A model generated the notes under the pieces. That model saw only the letters and a list, made by a program, of their open reading frames with translations. It was not told where the DNA came from and searched no databases. This document shows, in pieces, positions 35,576 to 44,870 of a stretch of 64,000 nt of DNA; within the stretch, counting starts at the first letter, position 1, and each line of letters begins with the position of its first letter. This stretch comes from Turnera subulata (taxonomy: Eukaryota > Streptophyta > Magnoliopsida > Malpighiales > Passifloraceae), in assembly GCA_028386065.3 (NCBI GenBank), contig JAKUCV010000277.1:1-64000 (forward strand), written 5' to 3'. The position numbers and the translations under genes are program-made.

Positions 35576-38416
35576 ATGAGTGACACCCAGGAGACCCTTA
35601 ATCCCATACCACAAACACTTACCTCCTTCTCACCTATTTCTCTTCCTGAATCAGTCAGACGAACCCATTCTCACAAAATAGATCACTTAGTGGAAATTAC
35701 CCATGTTCCAGAAGAAGTCAAGATTGAGGATTCAACTCTTCCTTTGGTTAATCCTTATACAGTCTTTAAAAAAGGCTCCATCTCTCGAGCTATCAAAACT
35801 TTGATCTCTTCTCGACGTCCTGTTGTCAAAGAATACATCCAGTCCTCCAAGATGAATCACTGTGTCTTGAAGGCAACCCCTGCTGAGCAATATGTGACTT
35901 TAGAAATCCCTTCCTCCTTTATCTCTCAATGGATAAAACAGGGATATTCTCATCTCCACCTTGGAGCGATCAGACTTGTTCTCTCCTATCATGGACGACA
36001 AGGTCTACCAGTTACGGCGAGGCTTTCGTTGTTGGATACTCGATACCTGAATTATGAGCATGCTGTGATCGGAACAGTATTGACTACTTTGAATTCCGGA
36101 AGTATTGTGCTCACTTTCTTCCCGAATTTCAATATGTCTTTACTGGATGAAAACCTACCAAGAGCCATGAAGATTCAGCTACAACTATTTGGTGCTGAAC
36201 AGACTTCTTCCTCCATAGCTGCAACCCTGCATCATCAGATAGTATATCGTCTGCAAGACCATGCTATCAATCTCAGTTTTCCTGGAGTTTCGACAGATCC
36301 TTTGTTTATCTATGCTGATACTGAATCTGTCCCTACTATTGTCCAACCACCACGGCAGCTTCCTCGAGAAGAATTGGAAAAGCTAATCCCACGGGAATGG
36401 CTAACTAATTATGAAAAGCTACAACGAAATGAACAACCGGTGCAATTTCTTGAGCCTTCTTTTCAGAAGCAGATAGATGGAACTGTGAAGATGACATATG
36501 GAAAATCTGAGTCGTCTTCTTCCTCCTCCTCTTTCTATCATTCCTGTATGATAGTCCCAGTTCCAACACCTAAAGAAAAGAAGATTCCAGTGGCATATTT
36601 CCACCCTGATGGATCACACGTCTATGCATCCCATGTCAATGGTCATTTTGTCTGGGATATAGATCCGACCATGTGTGAACCAGGTTGCAATTGTGGTGAG
36701 TTATCTGAAGAAGATTTGGAAGCAGTTCCCCTCGTTCCTCCGAAGCCTAAGAGAAGATATTCTACTTCTTGTCGACAACTGAGGCACAAACGACCTGGAC
36801 CAGATGATCCTGATGCTCCTTGGATCGGTCCTTGTCAGCTAAGTCCTCCACCACCTCTCCCAGTCTATGCAAAAGCATTAAACTTGTTGGCCAAAGAAGG
36901 TTATTCTTCTTGTTCACTTGAGGCAAAACCAAAAAAGGAACCCTCACTTCCACTTCAGACTTGCATGATGTTTTCTGAAGCAGAATTTCCTCCCCTCACT
37001 CCATCCACAGATCCATCCACCAAAATTTCGGCCAGACCTTTTGTGATTCCCCCACAGACAGTCCAACCTGATGGACACCGACCTTCTCTTTCTCAGGTCG
37101 AACAAGTCCTTAATTGGCAATCTCAAGCCTCTAAGGCTCATCATCATCAGTCCAAAGAAATCTCTGAGAAACTCTCTCAAGTGGTTCAGATCACGTCTCG
37201 CACAGAGCAAAAAGTTGATGCCATTGTAGCCGATCTGTTAGCTACAGAAAAACGGCTCAATTTAAAGATTCTAACCCTTGAAGCAGAACTCAAAGAAATC
37301 AATCGCACCAGAAGATTGATTCATGATCCAGAACGAAGTAGTAAGGATGCTGAATTAAAACGACTTCGTAAGGATCTGGATGATTTTGTTAAGATTCGCC
37401 AACGAGAAGTTGAGCGAGCTCAACAGCGAGAGATTGAACGACAAAAAAGAAAGCAGTCGTCACAGCCATCACCTATTCAATCCGCACCTTCACCCTTGTT
37501 TACACCTCCACAATATCAATCTCAACCGACACCTTCCCAATTCCCTTTCTTTGATCCATTACAACCTCAACAACCACATGTACCCCCTTTTCCTCCTCTA
37601 GTTTTTGGAACAGTTCCTCCATCTCACACTGCAACTTTCGGAGTTAAAACCTCATCAAGGCTTCATTCCTCCTCTGAAAGTTCTGAGGAACACAGTTCAG
37701 AAACCATTTCTTCCAAACAAGCAGGAAAACGGCATATGTCCCAGTATGCTATTTCTTCCACAATATCACCCATACCAGAACCCAAGTCAGAACAGGAAAC
37801 TCAATCCTCTGAGGATTCAGAAGAAGTCTCTGAAGTTTGGTCTTCTGAAGATGAACAGACTGATATCACTCAACTCTGTATGGCTACGGCAACATCATCC
37901 ACTCAACCTCATGTTGAGGAAGTCCCCGATGATCCCCCGGGATATGGCCAAGCTCAAGATACGGCCCAGTCTACTCAAGGCCATACTCAGGCTTCTATGG
38001 ATACTCCAATGGCTGATTCATTTGATCCACCTCCTAAGCCAGCGGCGGGACCCTGGTTTACTATTGATGACATTCCACCATCAAAATGGCAATCCCGATT
38101 TACTGAATTTCGGGCATGGATTGAAAACCAACGAACAGTCACAGGACAGTCTCTCTATCTTATCCTGAAGGAATTCACCTCCAAATTCATTGGAACACTA
38201 TGGGAATGGTTCGATAAAATGCAAGATTCATCAAAGGCAAATTTCCACACTGCCAAGGATACAGATGAAGTCATTTCATACTTCTACTACTCATTCCTTG
38301 GAGATGCAACAAAACTCAAGAATCGCCAAGAATCCGAATTCTACCAGATGAAGTGTTGTTCCATGAAGAAGAAAGATCTTGATTTCCATTACCAAAGGAT
38401 GCTGAAGTACTATTAG
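35576..38416 (+). CDS. Pararetrovirus polyprotein, N-terminal part (movement protein to coat protein)
   Basis: 946 codons to a TAG at 38414-38416. Residues ~40-230 resemble the 30K-superfamily movement protein of caulimovirids, which modifies plasmodesmata. A Pro/Ser-rich middle contains a short Cys cluster (CEPGCNCG, ~residue 365). A long charged coiled coil spans ~505-625, a Pro-rich linker and an acidic Ser/Glu-rich stretch follow (~690-770), and from ~840 the coat-protein core begins (FTEFRAWIENQ). The stop falls inside that core, and the same frame continues directly beyond it for another 1162 codons. Either the copy carries one nonsense mutation or the stop is read through. The context does not match a classic plant-virus readthrough signal that I know. 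Confidence 0.8.
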   Translation: MSDTQETLNPIPQTLTSFSPISLPESVRRTHSHKIDHLVEITHVPEEVKIEDSTLPLVNPYTVFKKGSISRAIKTLISSRRPVVKEYIQSSKMNHCVLKATPAEQYVTLEIPSSFISQWIKQGYSHLHLGAIRLVLSYHGRQGLPVTARLSLLDTRYLNYEHAVIGTVLTTLNSGSIVLTFFPNFNMSLLDENLPRAMKIQLQLFGAEQTSSSIAATLHHQIVYRLQDHAINLSFPGVSTDPLFIYADTESVPTIVQPPRQLPREELEKLIPREWLTNYEKLQRNEQPVQFLEPSFQKQIDGTVKMTYGKSESSSSSSSFYHSCMIVPVPTPKEKKIPVAYFHPDGSHVYASHVNGHFVWDIDPTMCEPGCNCGELSEEDLEAVPLVPPKPKRRYSTSCRQLRHKRPGPDDPDAPWIGPCQLSPPPPLPVYAKALNLLAKEGYSSCSLEAKPKKEPSLPLQTCMMFSEAEFPPLTPSTDPSTKISARPFVIPPQTVQPDGHRPSLSQVEQVLNWQSQASKAHHHQSKEISEKLSQVVQITSRTEQKVDAIVADLLATEKRLNLKILTLEAELKEINRTRRLIHDPERSSKDAELKRLRKDLDDFVKIRQREVERAQQREIERQKRKQSSQPSPIQSAPSPLFTPPQYQSQPTPSQFPFFDPLQPQQPHVPPFPPLVFGTVPPSHTATFGVKTSSRLHSSSESSEEHSSETISSKQAGKRHMSQYAISSTISPIPEPKSEQETQSSEDSEEVSEVWSSEDEQTDITQLCMATATSSTQPHVEEVPDDPPGYGQAQDTAQSTQGHTQASMDTPMADSFDPPPKPAAGPWFTIDDIPPSKWQSRFTEFRAWIENQRTVTGQSLYLILKEFTSKFIGTLWEWFDKMQDSSKANFHTAKDTDEVISYFYYSFLGDATKLKNRQESEFYQMKCCSMKKKDLDFHYQRMLKYY

Positions 38417-41400
38417 AGATTGGTAACGGATGACAAGTCCATAAATACGTTGAACCAGACGTATCTTACTTCATTGCCAGATGAGCTCCAACCTTCGGTT
38501 CGCAGAGCAATCACCACACAAAGAATTGACGTTGCCCAAACAACAATTGGAGTGCTTCATCAGCTGGTCCTTGAGTCCGTTGAAACACTATGTGAAAATC
38601 AGGAATACTTTTCTAAGTTCCTGACCATGAAGGTACCGTGCAAAAATCCCAGTCTGAAGATAAAATGCAAAGATACACAATGCTCCTGCAAGAAGCAATC
38701 TTATCGATTTCCCAAACGGCAGTCCAAAGGAAAGTTTAGAAAATGGAAACCTTTTCAGAAAACTAAAGGTCGCCATAGGTTTTTTAAGAAGAAGTCTCGG
38801 AAAGGGAAAAATACTGATCGTTGTTACATCTGTGGAAAGAAAGGACATTTTGCAAAGAATTGTCCAGTCAAGCCTGCCAAGTCAGCAAAAATGATTCAGC
38901 AGATTGATCTCAACGACTCTGATGGAGATATTGAATCCCTTTATTCTGAGCAAGAAGAAATGAATCATGAAACCATCTTCGCACTCGCTGTCACGGATGA
39001 TGAAGTTTCAGGTTCAGATTCCTCTTCCTCTGAAGAAGATATTCCAATCTTTATGGCCCAACCTTCTCAGCCTGCTTTGACCAGCCCACATGTCAATTTG
39101 TCCATTTTACCAGATAAGTATGAGAAGCCCATCTCAGCTATTGGTTTTATGGATACAGGAGCCCAAAAGAGTATCATGAATCCAGAAATTCTACCAGCTC
39201 ATTATTGGGTTAAGCATGAGCAACATTTTCGGGCTGCAAATGGAAAGGTCTTTACAACCCATCTGATCACAAAGCGAAACATAGGTATCCAGTTCTTCCC
39301 TGGATGTGTTGTCTGGGTAAAAGTCCTTGGATCTCATCTTCCAGATCGTGATATAGTGGTTGGTTTTGATATCTATCAAAAGGCCAAGTCTCTTCAAATT
39401 TTGCCAAATGGTCTCAAGTACAAAAGGTTTTTTAAGCCTTACACAGACATTATCAAGATCTATTCATTGGCCCAAGTTCCAGTATCTTTTGAAGCGGTCC
39501 GTGATTCACTTCTCAAGTCTTGTGCAGACTCTCATGCAGATTTCCATCATCCTTTTCCTCTGTGGAAAAACAAGGAGTTTTTCATCTCCTTGCCATTCAA
39601 GAAGAATGAAGACGTTAATCCAACAAAGGCCAGTCATCCTGGTATGACTCCTTCTGATTTGGCACTTGCAAGGGAAGAATGCAATCAACTACTCTCTTTA
39701 AAGCTGATTGAGCCCACAAAATCTGAATGGGCATGCCAAGCATTCTACGTGGAAAAGCGTACTGAAAAGTTACGTGGGAAGAAAAGGCTTGTTATTGATT
39801 ATAAGCCGCTTAATCATTTCTTACGAGATGATAAGTTTCCCATTCCGAAGATTGAAAATTTGTTTGTCCATCTCAAAGAAGCCTTCATCTTCTCCAAGTT
39901 TGATCTCAAAGCAGGTTTTTGGCAGCTTGGTATCCATACAGAAGATCGTCCCAAAACAGCTTTCTGTATTCCAGATGCTCAGTATCAATGGACAGTCATG
40001 CCATTCGGTTTGAAAGTGGCCCCATCTCTTTTTCAAAAAGCAATGACAAGAATATTTGCACCGATACTCCACAGCACTTTGGTGTATATTGATGACATCC
40101 TTCTCTTTTCAAAAGATGAAGAGTCCCACCGAGCATTATTGGAAGACTTTCAGGCTATTGTCCAAAAATATGGCATCATGCTGTCAGAAAAGAAGAGCTT
40201 TATTGGCCAACCTCAAGTAGATTTTCTTGGCATGAGAATCTCATCCGGCCACTACAGTCCAGGACCACATATTGCACAAGAATTGCTCACTTTTCCAGAT
40301 GAACACCTGTCCCCAAAAGAAGTCCAACAGTTCCTAGGCATTGTCAATTATCTTCGCAACTTTATCCCAAAGGTTGCTACCTACACTTCAGCCTTATCAA
40401 AAATGCTGAAAAAGACACCTCCACCATGGAGTCAAGAACAGACAACAGCTGTCAAGGAGTTGAAACGAATAGCCCAGAATCCTCCACCCTTGAAGATTCC
40501 CTCTGTGGGCCTACGCATCCTTCAGACTGATGCTAGTGATCATTATTGGGGTGCTGTTCTCCTTGAAGAAATTGACAACATGAAGCATCTTTGTGGGCAT
40601 GCTAGTGGACAATTCAAAGACTCCGAAAAGCATTACCACACCATTTACAAGGAGATTTTGGCAGTAAAAAATGGGATCAAGAAATTTGAATTCCATTTGA
40701 TTGGACATCATTTCAAGGTACAGATGGATAATTCCTCCTTTCCAAAGATTTTAGATTTCAAAAACAAGTCCCTCCCGGAGAAACAATTATTGCGATGGAA
40801 GGACTGGTTTGCAAAATATGACTTCCAAGTGGAGCATATAAAAGGTCAACATAATGTTCTTGCTGATCTACTCTCCAGACCAAAGACAATCTCCATCATC
40901 CAACCTTCTCAGGTTCCTCAAGTCATTCCGTTCATTTACATGGCTACCCCTGTTCAAAACACATCTCCTTTTGCAAATGAGGTTCAGAACATCATGAATC
41001 TCTCAGCCACTGAACCTGTCATACCACCCATCCTTCGAAGACCTAATACCATACATAGTATCCAGACTTATGCTAGGAATCACCTTTTTCACTTTAAATC
41101 TCTGGTTCATGAAGCACTTGGTGACATTCCTCCAGTCCTAGGTCTTTCCCGTTACCTGGTTGATACCCCTTATCATGACATCCCAAGCTTAGGTACCACA
41201 CCATGGCCCATATCTTTATATTATTACCTCTGGTGTCTCACTACTCTGTATTATACTCTTATCCATATTCCTGTATATCCGGTACTACGACACCTCATGA
41301 ATAGGAATGCTCACACCTCCAAGTGTTGGTACTTCCTCCAAACTTTTGCTCCTCTCTCCTGGTGGCGAAGAGAACTGGCTCGAATTCAAGCCACTCACCC

Positions 41401-41902
41401 ATCTGCACAAAGGGAGACCATTGCTGCTTATGTGGTAGTTCATCGACCATATGTTCAGCATAACTCCTCCATTGCCCCGCGACCAGTTGTTCACATATGG
41501 AAAACCATTGAAGGTACTATTGCTGATGTACCCCGCCTAGCCAATGAGGCTAGAAACTTTCTCTGCAGTCTCAATGGTTTCACAATCCCTGGGAACACCA
41601 ATATTACCTCAACCTCTTTGGTTTCCACCCCTGCTAGACCTGTTGCAGGCCACACAACTGATATTCCTCCAACAGTTCCCATTGAACTTCAAAATTGGGC
41701 ACAATGGCTTTGTCATCAGCCTTCTGCCTCATCATCTCCTTCTACTGTTTCGAGGTCCACACAAACTGATGAGGATCCCATCACAAACTTTGACTCAGCA
41801 TTTTACACGCCATCCCGAGGGCCTGACTCGGACAGTGACCATGATTGCGACATGACGGACATGTATCATGATTGCAATTCGGAGGAGCCAATCAGGAAAT
41901 AA
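38417..41902 (+). CDS. Pararetrovirus polyprotein, C-terminal part (coat end, protease, RT, RNase H)
   Basis: Same frame as the preceding part, open to TAA at 41900-41902. Numbering from the TTG at 38420: rest of the coat protein to ~130, with Lys/Arg-rich RNA-binding stretch; CCHC zinc knuckle CYICGKKGHFAKNC at 135-148; aspartic protease with DTGA at 245-248; reverse transcriptase ~400-640 with catalytic YIDD at 556-559; RNase H ~700-830 with TDAS at 703-706 and ADLLSRP near its end. About 290 residues follow that I do not recognise (Tyr/Leu-rich, then Ser/Thr-rich acidic tail). No good ATG starts this part, so it is not an independent gene but the continuation after the amber codon. Frame is otherwise intact, which suggests a fairly young insertion. 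Confidence 0.85.
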   Translation, partial: RLVTDDKSINTLNQTYLTSLPDELQPSVRRAITTQRIDVAQTTIGVLHQLVLESVETLCENQEYFSKFLTMKVPCKNPSLKIKCKDTQCSCKKQSYRFPKRQSKGKFRKWKPFQKTKGRHRFFKKKSRKGKNTDRCYICGKKGHFAKNCPVKPAKSAKMIQQIDLNDSDGDIESLYSEQEEMNHETIFALAVTDDEVSGSDSSSSEEDIPIFMAQPSQPALTSPHVNLSILPDKYEKPISAIGFMDTGAQKSIMNPEILPAHYWVKHEQHFRAANGKVFTTHLITKRNIGIQFFPGCVVWVKVLGSHLPDRDIVVGFDIYQKAKSLQILPNGLKYKRFFKPYTDIIKIYSLAQVPVSFEAVRDSLLKSCADSHADFHHPFPLWKNKEFFISLPFKKNEDVNPTKASHPGMTPSDLALAREECNQLLSLKLIEPTKSEWACQAFYVEKRTEKLRGKKRLVIDYKPLNHFLRDDKFPIPKIENLFVHLKEAFIFSKFDLKAGFWQLGIHTEDRPKTAFCIPDAQYQWTVMPFGLKVAPSLFQKAMTRIFAPILHSTLVYIDDILLFSKDEESHRALLEDFQAIVQKYGIMLSEKKSFIGQPQVDFLGMRISSGHYSPGPHIAQELLTFPDEHLSPKEVQQFLGIVNYLRNFIPKVATYTSALSKMLKKTPPPWSQEQTTAVKELKRIAQNPPPLKIPSVGLRILQTDASDHYWGAVLLEEIDNMKHLCGHASGQFKDSEKHYHTIYKEILAVKNGIKKFEFHLIGHHFKVQMDNSSFPKILDFKNKSLPEKQLLRWKDWFAKYDFQVEHIKGQHNVLADLLSRPKTISIIQPSQVPQVIPFIYMATPVQNTSPFANEVQNIMNLSATEPVIPPILRRPNTIHSIQTYARNHLFHFKSLVHEALGDIPPVLGLSRYLVDTPYHDIPSLGTTPWPISLYYYLWCLTTLYYTLIHIPVYPVLRHLMNRNAHTSKCWYFLQTFAPLSWWRRELARIQATHPSAQRETIAAYVVVHRPYVQHNSSIAPRPVVHIWKTIEGTIADVPRLANEARNFLCSLNGFTIPGNTNITSTSLVSTPARPVAGHTTDIPPTVPIELQNWAQWLCHQPSASSSPSTVSRSTQTDEDPITNFDSAFYTPSRGPDSDSDHDCDMTDMYHDCNSEEPIRK

Positions 41903-41971
41903 AGTATTAAAGTGTGCTGTATTATTAGAGTGTATTATTAGAGTGTAATGAGTGTGCTGTAATAAGTGGGA

Positions 41972-41984
41972 TGATGAGTCATCA
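41972..41984. promoter_or_regulatory. bZIP-type palindrome TGATGAGTCATCA (copy 1)
   Basis: A near-perfect palindrome with a GCN4/AP-1-like core TGAGTCA, about 110 bp upstream of the viral TATA box. It takes the place of the as-1 elements known in caulimovirid promoters. Confidence 0.55.
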
Positions 41985-42037
41985 CCCACCTTCGTTTGTC
42001 TTTTATGATGTATTATTAAAGTGTGTTGTAAATGGGA

Positions 42038-42050
42038 TGATGAGTCATCA
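42038..42050. promoter_or_regulatory. bZIP-type palindrome TGATGAGTCATCA (copy 2)
   Basis: Identical 13 bases, 66 bp after copy 1 and 45 bp before the TATA box. Both are within a repeated context 'gggatgatgagtcatca', preceded by the repeated phrase 'tattattaaagtgtg' or close variants. Confidence 0.55.
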
Positions 42051-42052
42051 TC
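42047..42052 (+). other. Note: not a polyA site; part of upstream bZIP region
   Basis: This position is inside the second palindrome context. The polyA signal itself is annotated separately about 100 bp downstream. Confidence 0.2.
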
Positions 42053-42094
42053 ATCCATCATCCTTTTTTCGTCTTTTTCCTAAATGCTCCTGCC

Positions 42095-42103
42095 TATATA
42101 AAG
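42095..42103 (+). promoter_or_regulatory. Pararetrovirus TATA box
   Basis: TATATAAAG in 'ctgcctatataaaggggcc', matching the strong caulimovirid promoter style. Transcription would start near 42125-42130, giving the pregenomic RNA leader. Confidence 0.75.
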
Positions 42104-42146
42104 GGGCCATGTAAACATGAAAGGGCAGATCAGAACTCCCATTATC

Positions 42147-42152
42147 AATAAA
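42147..42152 (+). terminator. Pararetrovirus polyadenylation signal AATAAA
   Basis: AATAAA in 'attatcaataaaaacttg', about 50 bp after the TATA box. In caulimovirids the polyA signal lies just downstream of the transcription start and is bypassed on the first pass, which makes a terminally redundant RNA. Its closeness to the cap site here fits that layout. Confidence 0.6.
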
Positions 42153-42721
42153 AACTTGTGTGTTTTATACATCATGTCTCTCTAAATCTCTCTCCCTTCT
42201 CTGAAATTCGCTAGAACAATAGTCCTATTACTCTCTTCTTCTTCTATCCTGATGCTACGGTCTCCATCTTTATGAAATCGCAAAAGGGGTTTGAGTTCCG
42301 ATTGCCACCAAGAGTGGATCCTTCTTTACTCACCATGAGCGGTTTCATAGAGTTTGGAGCTCCCGGCGCCTTTTACTGTATGCACAAATGCAAACTATGG
42401 ATCCAAGCCCGTCCAAGGGAAATACTGTAGCCTGTCTGGAATGCACCCAACCTGTACATGAAACAACTCATCCTACGGGATGAAAGCCCGCAGGTGAGGG
42501 GTGAGTCCAAAGTGCTCACGACAATGGAAAGACGATCAATATGGACACTAAAAATTACTCAAGTCCAAAAACAACAGTCAAACCAAAAGACTCGACCCAA
42601 AGTCGAAAAGACTCAATAAAAATCCAATTATCCAATTTTATCTTTCCGGGCCCTGTCACGAATAAGCTAGGGTCGTACCAGGTTATCAACCTGTTCCTGG
42701 TGCCAGATCAAAAAGAACCCA

Positions 42722-43035
42722 GGGATAGACATCCCAAAAATAACAAACCGGGATAGACATCCCAAGCATAGACATGCTTATCACACGAACCCAGATCATG
42801 ACTACCACAAAACAGTCTCTAACCATCCGGTCGTACCTCTACTTACCACGTGACAATTATATTATCATTAAAAACCAAACTCAGGGATCGACATCCCTAA
42901 CCAAAATACCGAGGATCGACATCCTCATCACAATTCATTAAGTAATCCTTTATACTTAATCCAAAAGAAAACACAGAAAATTAACACGGGATAAACATCC
43001 AAAAAATACCAAATAAGCACCGGGATAAACATCCC
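42722..43035. repeat. Array of seven short hairpins with a shared four-base loop
   Basis: Each is a 4-6 bp stem around a loop (A/C)(G/A)AC: GGGAT-AGAC-ATCCC (42722), the same (42750), AAGCAT-AGAC-ATGCTT (42764), AGGGAT-CGAC-ATCCCT (42883), GAGGAT-CGAC-ATCCTC (42911), GGAT-AAAC-ATCC (42989) and GGGAT-AAAC-ATCCC (43022). Stem bases change in pairs while the loop and the A/T closing bases stay. A longer stem, ATTAAGTA with TACTTAAT, lies at 42937-42960. The array is in the LTR part or viral leader just right of the pararetrovirus. It is not evident in LTR copy A. Confidence 0.75.
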
Positions 43036-43084
43036 AAAACCAACCACATAATACTCAACAATGCAACAAGCAACAAAACACAAT

Positions 43085-44870
43085 ATACCGAGTAATAAGG
43101 CACATATTGAAGGAAATCCATCCTCACCTTGGCCGATTACTCAACTCCGGAAACTATGACCGGTACGACGCCGGCTCCTCGGGAAACTACCCGATATCCA
43201 AACCTATACATCAAAACCATATACACACACATAAATGCACATACGAGTATGTCATGATGCCAATATTTCGAATTAATCCCATCCCGATTACTTATCCGTT
43301 TGTTATTTCTATTTACCGAACGTATTTTCGAATATAATTTCGGTACCATACTTTAATTAAAATTCTTTTTCAAAATATTTCCATAAAATAATTATAATCT
43401 TCCAAAATAATAATCATCATAATTTTCCAGAAAAGTAATAACCTATTTATAATTTTCAGAAAATATTTATATAGTATTTATCTTTTTCCAAATATACATA
43501 ATAATATTTTCCCAACATAAAATATAATTACCTTTAATTTTCAAAATACATATTTATTTACATATACCAAAATCATAATTTTCCAAACGAAATAATATAC
43601 ATATTAAATTTCCAGAAATTAATTTCAAGGTATATATCTTTTTCAAATAACCCTAATAATAATTTTACAAACAAACCATAATTATCTTAGTTAAAGAATC
43701 AAAGTATATATATTTCTCTAAAACCCAAACCCAGAATATTACATATGATTTTCCAAAATAATATTTACCTTTTTTTTCAAAAATTAATTAACAGAAATTA
43801 ATTATATAAACAGATTTATATATATATATTATTAAATAAAATAATAAAAAAAGAAGGATCCGGACAGCCCAGGCGCGACCCGGCAACCCAGGGCTCGCGA
43901 CCCGGTCACAACCCGTCCAGCACACGGATCCTTACCTTGGGGACGGCGCGACGCAGCGCGAGGAAGGTAGGCGAGGCGCGGCGAGAGGCGGCGACTCCAC
44001 GGGCGGTGCAGAGGCGGCGCGGCGACGGCAGGAGCGGTTGCAGCGGCGCGGAAAGCTAGATCCACGGGTTTCGCCTCAGGTCAACGGCAACTGGCGGAGC
44101 GTCCGGCGGCGTGAGGCGACGGGGGCGACGAGGTTCAGGTCGCGACGGCTCGGCAAAGATGATGGAGGCGGCGGTGCAGTGAGACACGGCCTGTAACTCC
44201 ATCACGTGTACAGTAACCGTGGAGAGGATCCGGGTAACGCACTGTTCCCGGGTTTCTTCCTTTTTTTTTTCTTTTCTTCATTTTCTGTATTTCTTTTCTT
44301 TTCTTCTCTTTTTTTTCTGTTTCTGTATTTATTTTTTTTCCTCTTTTCTCTTTTTTTCTTCTTCTACCCTTTTTTTCTGAATTTTCTTTTTCTTATTTTT
44401 ATTTTTCTCTATTTTTTTCTTTTTCTTTTCTTCCTTCTTTTTTTTCTCTTTTTTTTTCTCTTTTTCTTTTTTCTCTTTTTCTTTTTCTCTCCTTTTTCTC
44501 TCTTTTTTTTCTTCTTCTCTTCCTCACCCGGCTCTTCTCCTTATAAACTGAAAAAAAATACTATTTCCCATGTGATACCAATAATACCATTCGTCCGTAT
44601 TAAGGGCGAGTCCGATCCGGACCAGAAAATAACAGATACCTCCTTAGTTATTTTCCGGTGTGATTTTTCGAGAAATTCTGAAACCCGAAAAATACCAACT
44701 TAGTTCGAAAAATCCGCGGGAAAATCTCGAGCGCGGGAAAACTCTCGGTTTTGAAAAACAACTCCCGATTTACCTTGAATTAACTATCCAAGATTAATTC
44801 AACAGTAAATCACGGTAAATAGACTTTTACAGTCCGGTAAAAATCCAAAATTTTTACCCGGGCTGTTACA
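43085..44870 (-). mobile_element. LTR portion homologous to copy A (1-2141)
   Basis: Same order as copy A: 'catcctcaccttggccgatt', 'gacgccggctcctcgg', AT-rich block, GC-rich block at 43860-44200, polypyrimidine tract to 44530, then 'gagtccgatccggaccagaa' and the end GGGCTGTTACA. The pyrimidine tract frame at 44206 is not a gene. Confidence 0.85.

Larger units (their letters stand above)
35470..42640 (+). mobile_element. Endogenous pararetrovirus (Caulimoviridae, florendovirus/petuvirus-like)
   Basis: A near-complete genome-length copy: 30K-type movement protein, coat region, zinc knuckle, aspartic protease, reverse transcriptase and RNase H in this order, then a promoter with TATA box and a polyA signal, then a leader. 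There is no integrase, which separates it from Ty3 elements. The order MP-CP-PR-RT-RH in one frame is that of florendoviruses and Petunia vein clearing virus. The coding frame is interrupted once (amber codon at 38414-38416). The copy has no terminal repeats of its own. Borders are estimates. Confidence 0.8.
35234..44870 (-). mobile_element. LTR-retrotransposon insertion (probable solo LTR) carrying a nested pararetrovirus
   Basis: Starts TGAGACGCCCC and ends GGGCTGTTACA, with the perfect 5-bp duplication AAACA on both sides (35229-35233, 44871-44875). The empty site, with one AAACA, is ALG3 exon 13 at 22761-22765. The part from about 43085 to 44870 is the same LTR as copy A (1-2141); on the minus strand it begins TGTAACAGCCC and ends GGGGCGTCTCA, as in Tekay/Del-type LTRs. 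No gag-pol of that family is seen. The simplest reading is a solo LTR of ~2.5 kb, split by a later pararetrovirus insertion between about 35470 and 42640. The exact inner borders are uncertain. Confidence 0.85.

Noticed and set aside
35576..41902. Two separate genes for the pararetrovirus frames
   Set aside because: The second part has no ATG at its start and is in the same frame, directly after the TAG, within one coat-protein domain. It is one interrupted polyprotein.
42047..42052. A polyA signal at this position
   Set aside because: On rechecking the numbering, the AATAAA is at 42147-42152. The low-confidence note in the feature list marks this and should be ignored as a site.
42698..42709. 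TGGTGCCAGATC as a tRNA-Met primer-binding site
   Set aside because: It shares 9 of 12 bases with the usual site, but lies in a stretch with LTR-like hairpins; the evidence is no better than for 35498, so I did not annotate it.
44206..44703. 165-codon Phe-rich frame
   Set aside because: It is translated poly-T/C tract of the LTR, with no protein-like pattern.
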